A DNA stretch of 64,000 nt from an uncultured Paracoccaceae bacterium (GTDB lineage: Bacteria > Pseudomonadota > Alphaproteobacteria > Rhodobacterales > Rhodobacteraceae), in the NCBI GenBank assembly GCA_947487205.1, contig CANKVU010000007.1, positions 62,001 through 126,000 on the forward strand. Reading direction: 5' to 3'. A model generated the notes under the pieces. It was not told the origin of the DNA, ran no database searches, and saw only the letters and a list, made by a program, of their open reading frames with translations. Positions 1 through 10,012 of the stretch are shown piece by piece. Position 1 is the stretch's first letter. Each line of letters starts with the position of its first letter. Both the position numbers and the translations under genes were made by a program.

Positions 1-491
1 ACATCAATCCGCTGGCGATGACGGCCACCCGCGCCGATGGTTCGGAGGAGCGCCACCTGGCGATCAACGAGGTCTCGCTCCTGCGGCAGGGGCCGCAGGC
101 GGCGAAGCTGTCGATCAGCGTCGACGGCCGCGTGCGGATGGAGGAACTGGTCTGCGACGGGGCGCTGGTGGCGACGCCGGCGGGGTCGACGGCCTACAAT
201 TATTCCGCCCACGGCCCGATCCTGCCGATCGGGGCGGACGTCCTGGCGCTGACGGCGATGTCGGCCTTCCGTCCCCGGCGCTGGCGCGGGGCGCTGCTGC
301 CCAAGACGGTGACGGTACGATTCGACGTGCTCGAACCCGACAAGCGCCCGGTCATGGCCGATTCCGACGGCCAGTCCGTGCGCGATGTCCTCAAGGTGGA
401 GGTGCGGAGCGCCCCCTCGATCAGCCATTCGATCCTCTTCGATCCCGGCCACGGCCTGCAGGAACGGCTGATCCGCGAACAATTCGTCTGA
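1..491 (+). CDS. nadK: NAD kinase, C-terminal part (gene enters from left edge)
   Basis: NAD kinase phosphorylates NAD to NADP in the cytosol. Only the C-terminal ~160 residues are in the window; the frame is already open at base 3 and ends in TGA at 489-491, so the Met at base 18 is internal. Visible family motifs are NEVSLLR and [15 protein letters not shown] (the conserved NAD-binding TPxGSTAY region), followed by the C-terminal beta-rich segment with DSDGQ. The GGDGT motif must lie upstream of the window. Convergent with the next gene, 11 bases apart. Identification is firm; the N-terminus cannot be assessed. Confidence 0.93.
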   Translation, partial: INPLAMTATRADGSEERHLAINEVSLLRQGPQAAKLSISVDGRVRMEELVCDGALVATPAGSTAYNYSAHGPILPIGADVLALTAMSAFRPRRWRGALLPKTVTVRFDVLEPDKRPVMADSDGQSVRDVLKVEVRSAPSISHSILFDPGHGLQERLIREQFV

Positions 492-502
492 GCCCGCGCG
501 GC

Positions 503-1483
503 TCAGAGCCGCGGCGCGGGGCCGAGCGGCACCGGGCCGAGCCATACCCGCCCGTCGCGCAGGTCGAGCGTGGTCGTCAGCCGGTCGTCGCGCCCCGACA
601 TGGCGGCGAGCGCGGCGAAGCCCTGCTCCGCCATCTGGCGCTGCGCCGCGGTGACGAGGCCGGCGGTCGCCACGATCTCCAGTGCCCGCCGCCAGTTCGT
701 CAGCGTGACCTCCAGCGCCCCCGACAGCGTCCCGTCCGCGCCCACGTCGAGCGCGCCGGCCGCGTCGAGCGCGACCCCGCCCCAGTCGAGGTCGAGCCGC
801 TCGACCTCGATCCGCCGCAGGTCGACGGCGCCCGTCTCCAGCGCGGCGCGGGTGAGCGGCGCCGACAAATCGAGGAACGCGTTCAACGTCACCCCGTCCA
901 CGAGGCGCGACGCCCCCGTCAGGCCCGGAAGCAGCCCGGCGGGCAGGTCCACGTCGTCGAGCGTCACGCCGATGTTCTGCCGCTCGGCCCCAGCCCCGGC
1001 GGGGACACGCGTCGCGGCCAGGACCCGGCGCAGCGCGACCTCGCGGCCTCCCCAGGCGAGCCGCGCGCCCTCGACCACCAGGTTGGCGTGATCGAGCGTG
1101 CCGGCCGCGTCGGTCCGGAAGAGCGCCGAGGCCCGCGCCCGGTCGGCGCGGATCGCGACCGGGCCCCGCGCGGTCTCCAGCGTCTGGGTCTCGGGGAAGG
1201 CGACGATGATCTGGTTCGGCCGGTAGCTCAGCGCGAAGACCTGCAGGAACGGCGCCTCCCAGCGCGTCCCCCCGGGGCGCGCGATCCGGGGCGCGTCGAT
1301 CATCGTGTCGAACCGGTTGGGAAAGCCGGTGACGCGGATGCCCCCGGTCTCCACCGTGGCGCCGCTCTCCTCCATCGCGGCGATGCCGTCGTCGATGGCG
1401 GCGCGCAGCATCCGCGATCCGACCACCCAGTAGGCCGACCACCCCGCCGCCGCGACGAGGACCAGGACGATCAGAATTCGCAT
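503..1483 (-). CDS. DUF2125 domain protein, exported or membrane-anchored
   Basis: Protein of 326 residues matching the DUF2125 family, common in alphaproteobacteria and without an established function. Residues 3-22 (ILIVLVLVAAAGWSAYWVV) form an N-terminal signal or membrane anchor; the rest is a predicted periplasmic beta-rich body with the family-typical TGFPNRFD and LSYRPNQIIVAFP segments. The open frame extends upstream to 1729, but ATG at 1483 is preferred because it gives a clean signal sequence and has AAGG six bases upstream; ATG at 1489 is an alternative two codons longer. Divergent from chaC with 44 bases between the starts, so the two share a promoter region. Confidence 0.8.
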   Translation of the reverse strand: MRILIVLVLVAAAGWSAYWVVGSRMLRAAIDDGIAAMEESGATVETGGIRVTGFPNRFDTMIDAPRIARPGGTRWEAPFLQVFALSYRPNQIIVAFPETQTLETARGPVAIRADRARASALFRTDAAGTLDHANLVVEGARLAWGGREVALRRVLAATRVPAGAGAERQNIGVTLDDVDLPAGLLPGLTGASRLVDGVTLNAFLDLSAPLTRAALETGAVDLRRIEVERLDLDWGGVALDAAGALDVGADGTLSGALEVTLTNWRRALEIVATAGLVTAAQRQMAEQGFAALAAMSGRDDRLTTTLDLRDGRVWLGPVPLGPAPRL

Positions 1484-1527
1484 GGGCATCCTTTCCGAAC
1501 GGATGCCGCCGGGATATAGGCCCCGCC

Positions 1528-2088
1528 ATGGAACCGCCAGCGACACAACGTCCGATGTGGGTCTTCGGCTACGGCTCGCTCGTCTGGAACCCCGAGTTTC
1601 CGGTCGCCGAACGGCTGGTGGCGCGGCTCGACGGCTATGCCCGCACCTTCTGCATGAGCTCGATCCACCACCGCGGCACGCCGGATCTGCCGGGCCTCGT
1701 CCTCGCGCTCGACGCGCGGGAGGGGGCAAGCTGCACCGGCCTCGCCCTGCGGGTCGAGGCCGGGCACGAGGGCGAGACGCTGATCCGCCTGCGCGCGCGG
1801 GAACTCGTCTCCTCCGCCTATCTGGAACGGCAGCTGCCCCTCGGCCTCGCCGACGGACGCCAGGTGGAGGCCGTGGCCTACGTGGTCGACCAGGACCACG
1901 ACCAGTACCGCGGCGCGCTCAGCCTCGAGGAGCAGGCACGCATCATCGCGGGGGCGACGGGGGGACGCGGGCCGAACGACGAATACCTCTACAACACCTC
2001 GACCCACCTGTCCGATCTGGGGATCTCCGACCCCGATCTCGACTGGCTGGCCACACGCGTCAGGTCCATTCGCGGCGACGGCGCGTGA
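1528..2088 (+). CDS. chaC: ChaC-like gamma-glutamylcyclotransferase
   Basis: Cytosolic enzyme of 186 residues predicted to cleave glutathione to 5-oxoproline and Cys-Gly. The ChaC/GGCT fold signature is FGYGSLVWNP at residues 13-22, which forms the substrate-binding loop. Glu92 in the RARELVSSAYLERQLPL segment is the likely catalytic acid/base. AYVVDQDHDQY and the C-terminal YLYNTSTHL segment are also family-typical. Length matches bacterial ChaC. Divergent from the DUF2125 gene. No clear Shine-Dalgarno is seen before the ATG. GGCT specificity within the family (glutathione versus other gamma-glutamyl peptides) is inferred from overall ChaC resemblance. Confidence 0.9.
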   Translation: MEPPATQRPMWVFGYGSLVWNPEFPVAERLVARLDGYARTFCMSSIHHRGTPDLPGLVLALDAREGASCTGLALRVEAGHEGETLIRLRARELVSSAYLERQLPLGLADGRQVEAVAYVVDQDHDQYRGALSLEEQARIIAGATGGRGPNDEYLYNTSTHLSDLGISDPDLDWLATRVRSIRGDGA

Positions 2089-2153
2089 CACCTTGGCGCG
2101 CTGGCGCCGTTTCTCTAGGCTTTCGGAAAACCAAGGCAGGGCAGGGCAGCCAG

Positions 2154-3311
2154 ATGCAATCCGCAGCCGTGCGCGGCGTAAGACCGATGTTCACCCAGCC
2201 GGTCCGGCAGATCGTGTCCATGGTGATCGTGCTGGTCCTGACCGGCCTCGGCAGCGTTCTGGCCTGGCCGGGCCTGGCGCCGGTCTTCCTCGCCCACCCG
2301 CTCCTGAACGCCTTCATCGCGGGCGTCTTCCACGTCGGCGTGCTCGCCTGCTTCTGGCAGACATGGCAGCTCATCCAGTCCGTCGAGTGGCTGAACGGCT
2401 TCGTCGACGAGGCGCCGAACCACCGGCTGTCGACCGCGCCGCGCCTGCTCGCGCCACTGGCCACGCTGATGCGCTCGCGGGGGCGCCATGCCCAGATCAG
2501 CGCCCCGTCCTCGCGCTCGATCCTCGATTCGGTTGCCACCCGGATCGACGAGGCGCGCGACATCACGCGCTACATCGTCAACCTGCTGATCTTCCTCGGC
2601 CTGCTCGGCACCTTCTACGGGCTGGCGACCACGGTTCCCGCGATCGTCGACACGATCCGCGCCCTCGCGCCGGGCGAGGGGGAGGACGGCGTCGCCATCT
2701 TCGCCCGGCTGATGGACGGGCTCGAGGCGCAGCTCGGCGGCATGGGGCTGGCCTTCGCCTCGTCGCTGCTGGGCCTCGCCGGATCGCTGGTCGTGGGCCT
2801 TCTGGAGCTCTTCGCCAGCCACGGCCAGAACCGCTTCTACCGCGAGCTCGAGGAATGGCTGAGCTCGATCACGCGGCTGGGCTATGCCAGCGACGCCGAG
2901 GGCGGCGGCGAGGGGGCCGGCGCCAACGCGGTCCTCGAACACATGTCCGGCCAGATCGACCGGCTGGAGGACATCTTCGCCCGCTCCGAGGCTCGCCGGA
3001 CCGAGGCCGACGCCCGCCTTCTCCACCTGGTCGAGAAGATGGCCGAGGGCGCAGCGCAGGACGGCGGCGGCCCGGCGCTCGCCGCCGCCCTCGACCGCGT
3101 GGCCGCGGGGCAGGACCGCCTCGTGGCCGCGTTCGAGGACGGCTCCGGCGGCGGCCTCGATTCCGAGAGCCGCCTGCGCCTGCGCTCGATCGACGTGCAG
3201 GTGCTCCGCCTCTCGGAGGAGATCGCCGCCGGCCGCCAGGAGACGATGGCGGACCTGCGCCAGGAGCTGCGCCAGATCGCCCGCGCCCTGTCGCGGGCCC
3301 GGACGGAATAG
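2154..3311 (+). CDS. MotA/TolQ/ExbB-type proton channel protein with coiled-coil tail
   Basis: Predicted inner-membrane stator subunit of 385 residues. Four hydrophobic segments are visible (about residues 20-42, 48-70, 143-165 and 203-230). The last two contain the FLGLLGTFYGL and GMGLAFASSLLGLAGSLVVGLLEL motifs diagnostic of the MotA/TolQ/ExbB pore helices. Residues ~240-385 are charged and heptad-like, a cytoplasmic tail longer than in ExbB or TolQ. The frame is open far upstream (1482), but ATG 2154 follows GGCAGGGCAGCCAG and gives a sensible N-terminus; ATG 2187 is possible. The OmpA/MotB-like partner starts 12 bases downstream, so the pair is probably one transcription unit forming an ion-driven complex. 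The physiological load is unknown. Confidence 0.85.
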   Translation: MQSAAVRGVRPMFTQPVRQIVSMVIVLVLTGLGSVLAWPGLAPVFLAHPLLNAFIAGVFHVGVLACFWQTWQLIQSVEWLNGFVDEAPNHRLSTAPRLLAPLATLMRSRGRHAQISAPSSRSILDSVATRIDEARDITRYIVNLLIFLGLLGTFYGLATTVPAIVDTIRALAPGEGEDGVAIFARLMDGLEAQLGGMGLAFASSLLGLAGSLVVGLLELFASHGQNRFYRELEEWLSSITRLGYASDAEGGGEGAGANAVLEHMSGQIDRLEDIFARSEARRTEADARLLHLVEKMAEGAAQDGGGPALAAALDRVAAGQDRLVAAFEDGSGGGLDSESRLRLRSIDVQVLRLSEEIAAGRQETMADLRQELRQIARALSRARTE

Positions 3312-3322
3312 GGGGGAACGCC

Positions 3323-5311
3323 ATGCCGCTGACCCGCCGCGCGACCGGCCGCGTCACGGCCAATATCTGGCCCGGTTTCGTCGATGCGGTGACGGCGCTT
3401 CTGATGGTCGTCACCTTCGTCCTGTCGATCTTCATCGTCGTGCAATACGTCCTGCGCGAAGAGATCTCGGGCCAGCAGACCCGTCTCGACAGCCTCGCCG
3501 TCGAGGTCGACGATCTGACCGAGGCGCTGGGACAGGCCCGCGACCGCGCCGACACGCTCGTCGCCGAGCGCGACGCCGGCGCGGCGCTGATCGCGGATCT
3601 GCGCGGCAGCCTGTCGTCGGCCCGCGACCGGGAAGCCGCGCTGGAGCGGGAACGCGACGGCCAGTCCGACCGCATCGCCGGGTTCGAGGCGCAGGTGGCC
3701 GACCTGATCGCCGCCCGGGACGCGGCCCGGGCGCGGGCCGACGATCTGGGGCAGGCGCGCGAGGCGGCGCTCTCGGAGCTCGCCGCCGCCCGGGACGAGA
3801 TCGATGCCGGGGCCGAGCAGGCGCGCCTCGCCGCCGCCCGGCGGGAGGCGCTCGAGGGGCTGACCGCCCGCCTTCGCGACGAGGCCGCCGCCCGCTCGGA
3901 CGAGATCGCCGACCTGCGGACCGCGCTCGACGCGGAAGAGGCCGCCCGCGCCGTGGAGGCCGCCGCGGCCGAGGATCTGCGCGCCCGGCTGGAGGGGTCG
4001 CAGGCGGAACTGACCGCGCTCTCCCTCGACCTCGAGGAGGCGCGCCGCCGCGCCGAAGAGACGCTGACCCTGCTCGCCGCCGCCGACGAGGCCGAGGCCG
4101 ACCTGACCGCGCGGCTGAGCGCGGCGCTCCGCGCGGCCGAGGCGGCGGCCAATGAGGCCGAGGAGGGCGCGGCGGGGCTCGACGCGGCGCGCGATGCCCT
4201 TGCCGCGACCGAGGCGCGCCTGCAGGCGGCCGAGGCCCGCGCAGACGCCGCGATGCAGGAGCAGGCCGAGCTGTCACGTGCCCTCGACGCGGCCGAGGCC
4301 GCCCGGGCGGGGTTCCGCGGCGACCTGGAGGATCTGCGCGCGGAGCTGGCCCGCACCGAGGCGGAGGTCGCGCGGCTGCGCGCCGAGGCCGGGCGGGAGG
4401 CCGACGAACGCGACCGTCTTTCCGCCGCGCTGGCGCGTGCGCGCGAGGAGGCCGGCGCGCTCGCCGCCTCCCGCGGCACCGCGGCGGATCTGCGGTCGCG
4501 GCTGGCCGAGGCGCTGCTCCTCGAACGGCAGGCGCGCGGCCGCGCCGAGACCGAGGCCGGCGCGGCCGAGCGACAGGCCGCGCTCCTGGCGCAGGCGCGC
4601 TCGGAACTGGCCCGGCGCGACACCGAGGCCGAGGAGGGGGCCCGGGCGATGGCCGCGCTCAACGCGCAGGTCGCGCAACTCCGGCGCCAGGTCGGCACGC
4701 TGCAATCGCTGCTCGGTCTGGCCGAGGAGGCCGAGACCGAGAGCGCCGCCGAGATCGAGACCCTCGGGCGGCAGCTCAACGCCGCCCTTGCCCGCGAAGC
4801 CGCCGAACAGCGCCGCCGCGCCGAGCTGGAGGCCGACGAGCGCGAGCGGCTGGAGCGCTACCGCTCGGAATTCTTCGGGCGGATGCGCGACATCCTGGGC
4901 GACCGCGAGGGGGTCCAGATCGCCGGCGACCGGTTCGTCTTCGACAGCGAGGTGCTGTTCCCCTCGGGCTCGGCGACGCTGTCGGATGCGGGCCGGCGCC
5001 AGGTGGCGCAGGTGGCGCGGCTGCTTGACGATGTCCGCGCCGAGATCCCGGAGGGCATCGACTGGGTGATCCGCGTCGACGGCCATACCGACGACGTGCC
5101 GGTGCGCCGCAACGGTCCCTATGACGACAATTGGGAATTGAGCCAGGCCCGCGCGCTGTCGGTCGTGCGCTACATGTCCGAGGCGCTGGGCTTCCCCGAG
5201 GATCGCCTCGCCCCCACCGGGTTCGGGGAGTTCCGGCCCGTCGACACCTCCGGCACGCCCGAGGCGCGGGCCCGCAACCGGCGGATCGAGCTGAAGCTAA
5301 CCGAGCGCTAG
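3323..5311 (+). CDS. MotB/OmpA-like peptidoglycan-binding stator partner with very long coiled coil
   Basis: Protein of 662 residues. A single transmembrane helix at ~17-40 contains Asp21 in FVDAVTALLMV, the position of the proton-carrying Asp of MotB. Residues ~45-500 are an almost uninterrupted Ala/Glu/Arg-rich coiled coil. A C-terminal OmpA peptidoglycan-binding domain (~545-662) carries VDGHTDDVPV near residue 586 and NRRIELKL. This is much longer than classical MotB (about 300 residues). Start ATG 3323 follows GGGGGAACGCC, 12 bases after the MotA-like gene. It is expected to span the periplasm and anchor the MotA-like ring to the wall. Similar MotA-like/long-MotB pairs are widespread in alphaproteobacteria without a settled role. 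Confidence 0.87.
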   Translation: MPLTRRATGRVTANIWPGFVDAVTALLMVVTFVLSIFIVVQYVLREEISGQQTRLDSLAVEVDDLTEALGQARDRADTLVAERDAGAALIADLRGSLSSARDREAALERERDGQSDRIAGFEAQVADLIAARDAARARADDLGQAREAALSELAAARDEIDAGAEQARLAAARREALEGLTARLRDEAAARSDEIADLRTALDAEEAARAVEAAAAEDLRARLEGSQAELTALSLDLEEARRRAEETLTLLAAADEAEADLTARLSAALRAAEAAANEAEEGAAGLDAARDALAATEARLQAAEARADAAMQEQAELSRALDAAEAARAGFRGDLEDLRAELARTEAEVARLRAEAGREADERDRLSAALARAREEAGALAASRGTAADLRSRLAEALLLERQARGRAETEAGAAERQAALLAQARSELARRDTEAEEGARAMAALNAQVAQLRRQVGTLQSLLGLAEEAETESAAEIETLGRQLNAALAREAAEQRRRAELEADERERLERYRSEFFGRMRDILGDREGVQIAGDRFVFDSEVLFPSGSATLSDAGRRQVAQVARLLDDVRAEIPEGIDWVIRVDGHTDDVPVRRNGPYDDNWELSQARALSVVRYMSEALGFPEDRLAPTGFGEFRPVDTSGTPEARARNRRIELKLTER

Positions 5312-5324
5312 GCCCGGCGCACGC

Positions 5325-6089
5325 TCATGTTTCGCCCTCGGTCTCGATGTAGATCGTGTTGCCGCAATGCTTGCAATGACTGGCATCGTGGTCGTGCAGC
5401 CTCAGACCGCAGCGCGTGCAGGTCACCTGCGCCTTGTTCGGGCGATAGATCGCCTGAAGGAGCTGCAGGAAGAAGCCGACGCCGAACACCATCATGAAGA
5501 TCGTGAGCATCCGCCCCGTCCGGTCCTCTAGCGTGATGTCGCCGTAGCCGGTCGTGGTCAGGGTCGTGACGGTGAAGTAGAGCGCGTCGACCAGCGTATC
5601 GAGTTCGGGATTGCGGTCGTGCTCGACGACCCACACGATCGACGTGGCCACGAAGACGAAGGCCAACAGGTTCAGCGCCGCCACCGAGACGCGGGTGTTC
5701 AGGTTGGCCCGGCCGAACAGGTCGTCCAGCTGTTCGGCCACGCGAAAGGTCCGCACCAGCCGGATCACCCGGAGGACGCGCAGGAACCCCAGGTTCGACC
5801 CCGCCACCAGCGGCGCCGCGACGGAGGCGACGACCACGAGGTCGGCCAGCGTGGAGAAGGACAGGAAGAACCGCCAGCCGTTCCCGGCGATCCGGAAACG
5901 GGCGGCCACGTCGGCCAGCACCACCAGCCCGATGACCGCGTCGACGGCGAGCAGGCCCGCGGTCAGCGTCGCCGTGGCGGTCAGCAGGAAATAGGCGATG
6001 GTGGCGATGTCGAAGACGAACATCGCGGCGCGAAAGAGCTTTCCGCGCCGCCCCTCGCCCTCGTAGAGGTCCGCGATCGTGTCCCGCAT
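5325..6089 (-). CDS. Voltage-gated-type potassium channel with C-terminal zinc ribbon
   Basis: Inner-membrane ion channel of 254 residues with six predicted membrane segments. An Arg-containing S4-like helix ([20 protein letters not shown]) lies before the pore, and the selectivity filter TLTTTGYGD identifies a K+ channel. The extreme C-terminus holds a CTRCG...CKHCG pair, a predicted zinc ribbon and an unusual cytoplasmic tail for this family. ATG 6089 lies four bases after the stop of the upstream peroxiredoxin gene, so the two are almost certainly co-transcribed, suggesting a link to redox status (inference). Convergent with the MotB-like gene, 13 bases apart. Confidence 0.88.
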   Translation of the reverse strand: MRDTIADLYEGEGRRGKLFRAAMFVFDIATIAYFLLTATATLTAGLLAVDAVIGLVVLADVAARFRIAGNGWRFFLSFSTLADLVVVASVAAPLVAGSNLGFLRVLRVIRLVRTFRVAEQLDDLFGRANLNTRVSVAALNLLAFVFVATSIVWVVEHDRNPELDTLVDALYFTVTTLTTTGYGDITLEDRTGRMLTIFMMVFGVGFFLQLLQAIYRPNKAQVTCTRCGLRLHDHDASHCKHCGNTIYIETEGET

Positions 6090-6093
6090 GCGC

Positions 6094-6588
6094 TCACTGC
6101 GGCTTGTCGGCGGCGGTGGGCTCGCCGGGAAAGGCCTCGCGGACGGTCTGCAGGACCGCCTCCGCGTGTCCGTCGACCTTCACCTTGCGCCATTCGGCGC
6201 GCACCACCTTCTCGGGATCGATCAGGAACGTGGACCGCTCGATCCCCATCGAGGTCTTGCCGTACATCGTCTTCTCGACCCACACGCCGTAGGCCTCGCA
6301 GACCGTGCCCGCCTCGTCCGACAGCAGCGCGATCTCCAGACCATGCTTGTCGCGGAACCGGTCCTGCTTGGCCACCGGATCGCGCGAGATCCCGAGGATC
6401 GTCACCCCCTGCGCGGCGAACTGGTCGACCATGTCGGTGAAGGAGCGCGCCTGTTTCGTGCAGCCGGGCGTGTCGGCGCGCGGATAGAAATAGAGCACCA
6501 CCGCGCCGTCGATCCGCGACAGCGTCACGCTGTCGCCGCCGTCGCGCGGCAGGGTGAAGTCGGGGGCGGGCTGGCCGGTCAGGTCCAT
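6094..6588 (-). CDS. bcp: Peroxiredoxin, Bcp/PrxQ type
   Basis: Thiol peroxidase of 164 residues reducing hydrogen and organic peroxides in the cytosol. The peroxidatic Cys43 sits in [13 protein letters not shown]. The second Cys usually found five residues later in PrxQ enzymes is absent here (Arg at that position), so resolution must use another Cys, perhaps that in AGTVCEAYG, or an external thiol. The open frame runs on upstream to 7665, but ATG 6588 is preceded by GAGAGGAGAGATTG, a strong Shine-Dalgarno, and matches the normal family length. First gene of a two-gene unit with the potassium channel. Confidence 0.93.
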   Translation of the reverse strand: MDLTGQPAPDFTLPRDGGDSVTLSRIDGAVVLYFYPRADTPGCTKQARSFTDMVDQFAAQGVTILGISRDPVAKQDRFRDKHGLEIALLSDEAGTVCEAYGVWVEKTMYGKTSMGIERSTFLIDPEKVVRAEWRKVKVDGHAEAVLQTVREAFPGEPTAADKPQ

Positions 6589-6718
6589 CAATCTCTCCTC
6601 TCGTGCGGGTCCCGGCAAAGGTGTCGGGCCGGGCGCGAAAGGCAACCCCGTGAGAATGTGATGCAGGGACCAAGCCCCACCCGTGGCGGCGGGCGGCGAT
6701 TTTCGCCATGGTGCCGGC

Positions 6719-9700
6719 ATGGCAGGATCAGGCAGGACGGGGGCGCGGCTGCGGCGCGGGGCGCTGCGCGCGGCGATCGGCGCGGCGGCGGCGGCGGCGA
6801 TCGCCCTCGCCGCGCTGGCGGTCTTCGCCCTGACCGATTCGCGGCTGGTCCTCCCGGCGGCGCTGGTGGACCGGATCGAGGCCCGGATCGACCGGCGCCT
6901 GCCCGACATGGCGCTCGACCTGGGGCGGATCTCGGTCTGGATCGATGCCCGGGCCGTTCCCCGCCTCGCCCTCGAGGAGGTGCACCTGTCCGACGCCGAT
7001 GGCCAGGAGATCGCGGTCCTGGGCCGGGTCGGCGTGGCGCTCGACCCCGGCGCGGTCCTGGGCGGGCGGATCGCGCCCCGCGCGCTGCGCGTCGACGGGG
7101 CGCGGCTGACGCTGCGCCGCGATGCCGAGGGGCGCTTCGAGCTGAGCTTCGGCGGCGCGGGCGGGGTCCGGCTCGCGGGGCCCGCCGCACTTCTGGCGGC
7201 CGCCGAATCGACGCTGGACCGCCCCCCCTTCGACCGGGTGCGGGAGGTGACGCTCGACAACGCCACGATCTCGCTCGAGGACGCGCGCACCGCCCGGGTC
7301 TGGCAGCTGACCGATTTCCACGCCGGGCTGGAGCGATCCGCCGCGGGGACCGGGCTCACCGTCGCCGCCGGCATCTCCAACGGGACCGACCGGACGGGCC
7401 GGGTGCGGGTGACGCTCGACAGTCCCGCCGACACGCCCCGCGCCACGCTCCTTGCGGACCTCTCGGGCATCGCCGCGCAGGACCTGGCGCTGCAGAGCCC
7501 CGCGCTGGCCGCGCTCGCGGTCCTCGATGCGCCCCTGTCGGGCACGCTGCGGGCCGCGCTCGACGATCTCGGCGCCGTCTCCAACCTGTCGGGATCGCTC
7601 AGGATCGGCGCGGGGACGCTCCGGCCGCGCGCGGCGGTGCGCCCGATCCCGTTCCGCACCGCCACCGCGCGGATCGATTACGATCCCGCCCGCAACCGGG
7701 TGGAGATCCCGTCGGTCACCGTGCGGGCCGCCGACGGCACGGCCGAGCTGTCGGGCCATATCGACCTCGTCGATCCCGTCCGCGGCATCCCGCGCGCCCT
7801 GATCGGCCAGTTCCGCATCGGCAGCCTCAGGGTGGGGGCGCCGGAACTCTTCCCCGAGCCGGTGGAGGTGACCGAAGGGTCCCTCGACCTGCGCCTCGCC
7901 CTCGATCCGTTCCGCCTCGATGTCGGCCGGATCGACCTGCCGGGCCCCGATGGCGGCGCGGAAGGCACGCTACGGGCGAAGGGCCGCGTGGTGGCGGGGC
8001 GTACGGGCTGGGATGTCGCCCTGGACCTGACCGCCGGGCGGGTCGGGATCGATCGGGTGCAGCGGTTCTGGCCGCTCCCGATCGCCTCCGGCGTGCGAAG
8101 CTTCGTCGCCGACCGCATCGCCGCGGGCGAGGCGGTCGATCCCGCGCTCGCTATCCGCTACCGCACCGGGATGGAGAAGCCGGAGCTGCAGATGAGCCTC
8201 GCCTTCGAGGGGGCCGAGGTGCAGCCGGTCCCGTTCCTGCCCGCGGTGACGGACGGGGCGGGCTTCGTCGAACTCTACGACAACCGCTTCGCGGTCACGG
8301 TCTCGTCCGGCGACGTGACCGCCGGGGAACGCGGCCCGGTCAGCCTCGCGGGGACCACCTTCGTCATCCCCGACACCCGCACCAAGCCCGCCCCGGCCGA
8401 GATCTCCGTCGTGAGCGACGGCCCGCTCTCCTCCACCCTGGCGCTGCTCGACCGCGAGCCCCTGCGCCTCCTTTCGCGTGCGGGGCGCACGCCCGACATC
8501 GCCGAGGGCCGGCTGACGGCGACGACCCGGATCGGCCTCGTCCTGCAGCAGGGCAACACGGCCGACGACATCGACGTGGCGGCCACCGGAACGCTCCGGG
8601 ACCTCGTCTCCGAGGCCGCGGTGCCGGGCCGTCGGCTGACCGCCGAACGGCTGACGGTGACGGCCGACAAGAGCCGCCTTCGGGCCGAGGGCCAGGCGGA
8701 ACTGTCGGGCGTGGCCTTCGACGGCACCTGGCGGCAATCGCTCTCGGGCGAGGAGAGCGGGCAGGGCCGGGTCGAGGGGCAGGTCGCCCTGTCGCCCGCC
8801 GGGCTCGAGGCCTTCGGCATCTCGCTGCCCGCGGGCCTCGTCTCGGGGCAGGGCACCGGCCGGCTGGAGATGGATCTCGGCGGCGGGGCGCCGCCCCGTT
8901 TTGCCCTGACCTCGGATCTCGCGGGGCTCGGCCTGTCGGTCGCGGCGGTGAACTGGTCGAAGCCCCCCGGGCAGACCGGCACCTTCGAGATCGCGGGCCG
9001 GCTGGGCGCGGCGCCGCGGATCGACCGGCTGCGGCTCGATGCGCCCGGCCTCGACGCCTCGGGCCGGATCGAGCTTGCGCCCGGCCCCGCCTTCCGGGCC
9101 CTGCGGCTCGACCGGGTGGTCCTGGGCGACTGGCTCGATGCCGGGGTGACGATCGCCGCCCGCGGGCCGGGCCAGCCGCCCGCGATCCGGGTGCAGGGCG
9201 GCACCATCGATCTGCGCCGCGCCGAACTCGGCGGCGGCGGGGGCGGCGGCGGCGGCGGGGCCGCGCGCGGCCCGGTCAGCCTGGCGCTCGACCGGCTGCA
9301 GCTCACCGACACGATCGCGCTCCGCCCCGTGGCGGTGGACCTGGCCCCGGGTGGCGCGCTCCGCGGCACGTTCCGCGGCCAGGTCAACGGCGGCGTCGCG
9401 GTGGCGGGACAGCTCGCCGGCGAGGCGCGCGGCACCGCGATCCGCGTCACCTCCAGCGATGCCGGCGCGATCCTGCGCGACGCGGGGCTGGTGCGGCGGG
9501 TCCGGGGCGGGGCGCTCGACCTCGTGCTGCGCCCCACCGGGGCGGAGGGCACCTACGAGGGGCAGGTGCGCGTCACCGATATCCTGCTGGACGACGCGCC
9601 CGCCATCGCCGAGCTGCTGTCGGCGATCTCGGTCGTGGGCCTTCTGGAGCAGCTGCAGGCCAACGGCATCCCCTTCGACGAGGTCTCGGCCGAATTCCGG

Positions 9701-10012
9701 GTTTCGCCACGGGCGATCACGCTCTATCGCTCCTCCGCCGTGGGCGCGTCCCTCGGCCTGTCGATGGACGGAGCCTACGACATGGTGAACAAGAACATGG
9801 ACATGCAGGGCGTGGTCTCGCCGATCTACCTGCTGAACCGGGTGGGATCGATATTCACCCGCCGCGGCGAGGGGCTCTTCGGGGTCAACTTCACCCTGCG
9901 CGGCCCCGTCACCGACCCGCAGGTGGCGGTGAACCCGCTGTCGATCCTGACGCCGGGCATGTTCCGCGACATCTTCCGTCGCCCGCCCCCCGAACGGTCC
10001 TCCGCGCGATGA
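6719..10012 (+). CDS. AsmA/YhdP-like (DUF3971) lipid-transport-type protein
   Basis: Large envelope protein of about 1097 residues with one N-terminal membrane helix (~15-38) and a long periplasmic beta-rich body. The C-terminal part ([20 protein letters not shown] through [16 protein letters not shown]) resembles the AsmA-like C-terminal domain, preceded by a DUF3971-type region. Such AsmA/TamB/YhdP proteins are thought to bridge the periplasm and move phospholipids to the outer membrane. ATG 6719 is chosen; GTG 6683 is an in-frame alternative and neither has a strong ribosome site. A run of nine glycines is encoded around 9231-9262. Its stop overlaps the queA start (ATGA), so queA is translationally coupled. 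Confidence 0.82.
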   Translation: MAGSGRTGARLRRGALRAAIGAAAAAAIALAALAVFALTDSRLVLPAALVDRIEARIDRRLPDMALDLGRISVWIDARAVPRLALEEVHLSDADGQEIAVLGRVGVALDPGAVLGGRIAPRALRVDGARLTLRRDAEGRFELSFGGAGGVRLAGPAALLAAAESTLDRPPFDRVREVTLDNATISLEDARTARVWQLTDFHAGLERSAAGTGLTVAAGISNGTDRTGRVRVTLDSPADTPRATLLADLSGIAAQDLALQSPALAALAVLDAPLSGTLRAALDDLGAVSNLSGSLRIGAGTLRPRAAVRPIPFRTATARIDYDPARNRVEIPSVTVRAADGTAELSGHIDLVDPVRGIPRALIGQFRIGSLRVGAPELFPEPVEVTEGSLDLRLALDPFRLDVGRIDLPGPDGGAEGTLRAKGRVVAGRTGWDVALDLTAGRVGIDRVQRFWPLPIASGVRSFVADRIAAGEAVDPALAIRYRTGMEKPELQMSLAFEGAEVQPVPFLPAVTDGAGFVELYDNRFAVTVSSGDVTAGERGPVSLAGTTFVIPDTRTKPAPAEISVVSDGPLSSTLALLDREPLRLLSRAGRTPDIAEGRLTATTRIGLVLQQGNTADDIDVAATGTLRDLVSEAAVPGRRLTAERLTVTADKSRLRAEGQAELSGVAFDGTWRQSLSGEESGQGRVEGQVALSPAGLEAFGISLPAGLVSGQGTGRLEMDLGGGAPPRFALTSDLAGLGLSVAAVNWSKPPGQTGTFEIAGRLGAAPRIDRLRLDAPGLDASGRIELAPGPAFRALRLDRVVLGDWLDAGVTIAARGPGQPPAIRVQGGTIDLRRAELGGGGGGGGGGAARGPVSLALDRLQLTDTIALRPVAVDLAPGGALRGTFRGQVNGGVAVAGQLAGEARGTAIRVTSSDAGAILRDAGLVRRVRGGALDLVLRPTGAEGTYEGQVRVTDILLDDAPAIAELLSAISVVGLLEQLQANGIPFDEVSAEFRVSPRAITLYRSSAVGASLGLSMDGAYDMVNKNMDMQGVVSPIYLLNRVGSIFTRRGEGLFGVNFTLRGPVTDPQVAVNPLSILTPGMFRDIFRRPPPERSSAR

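Noticed and set aside
2154-5311. Complete Zorya defence system
   Set aside because: Only the motor-like pair is present; flanking genes are nadK, DUF2125, chaC and a potassium channel, with no ZorC, ZorD or ZorE effectors.
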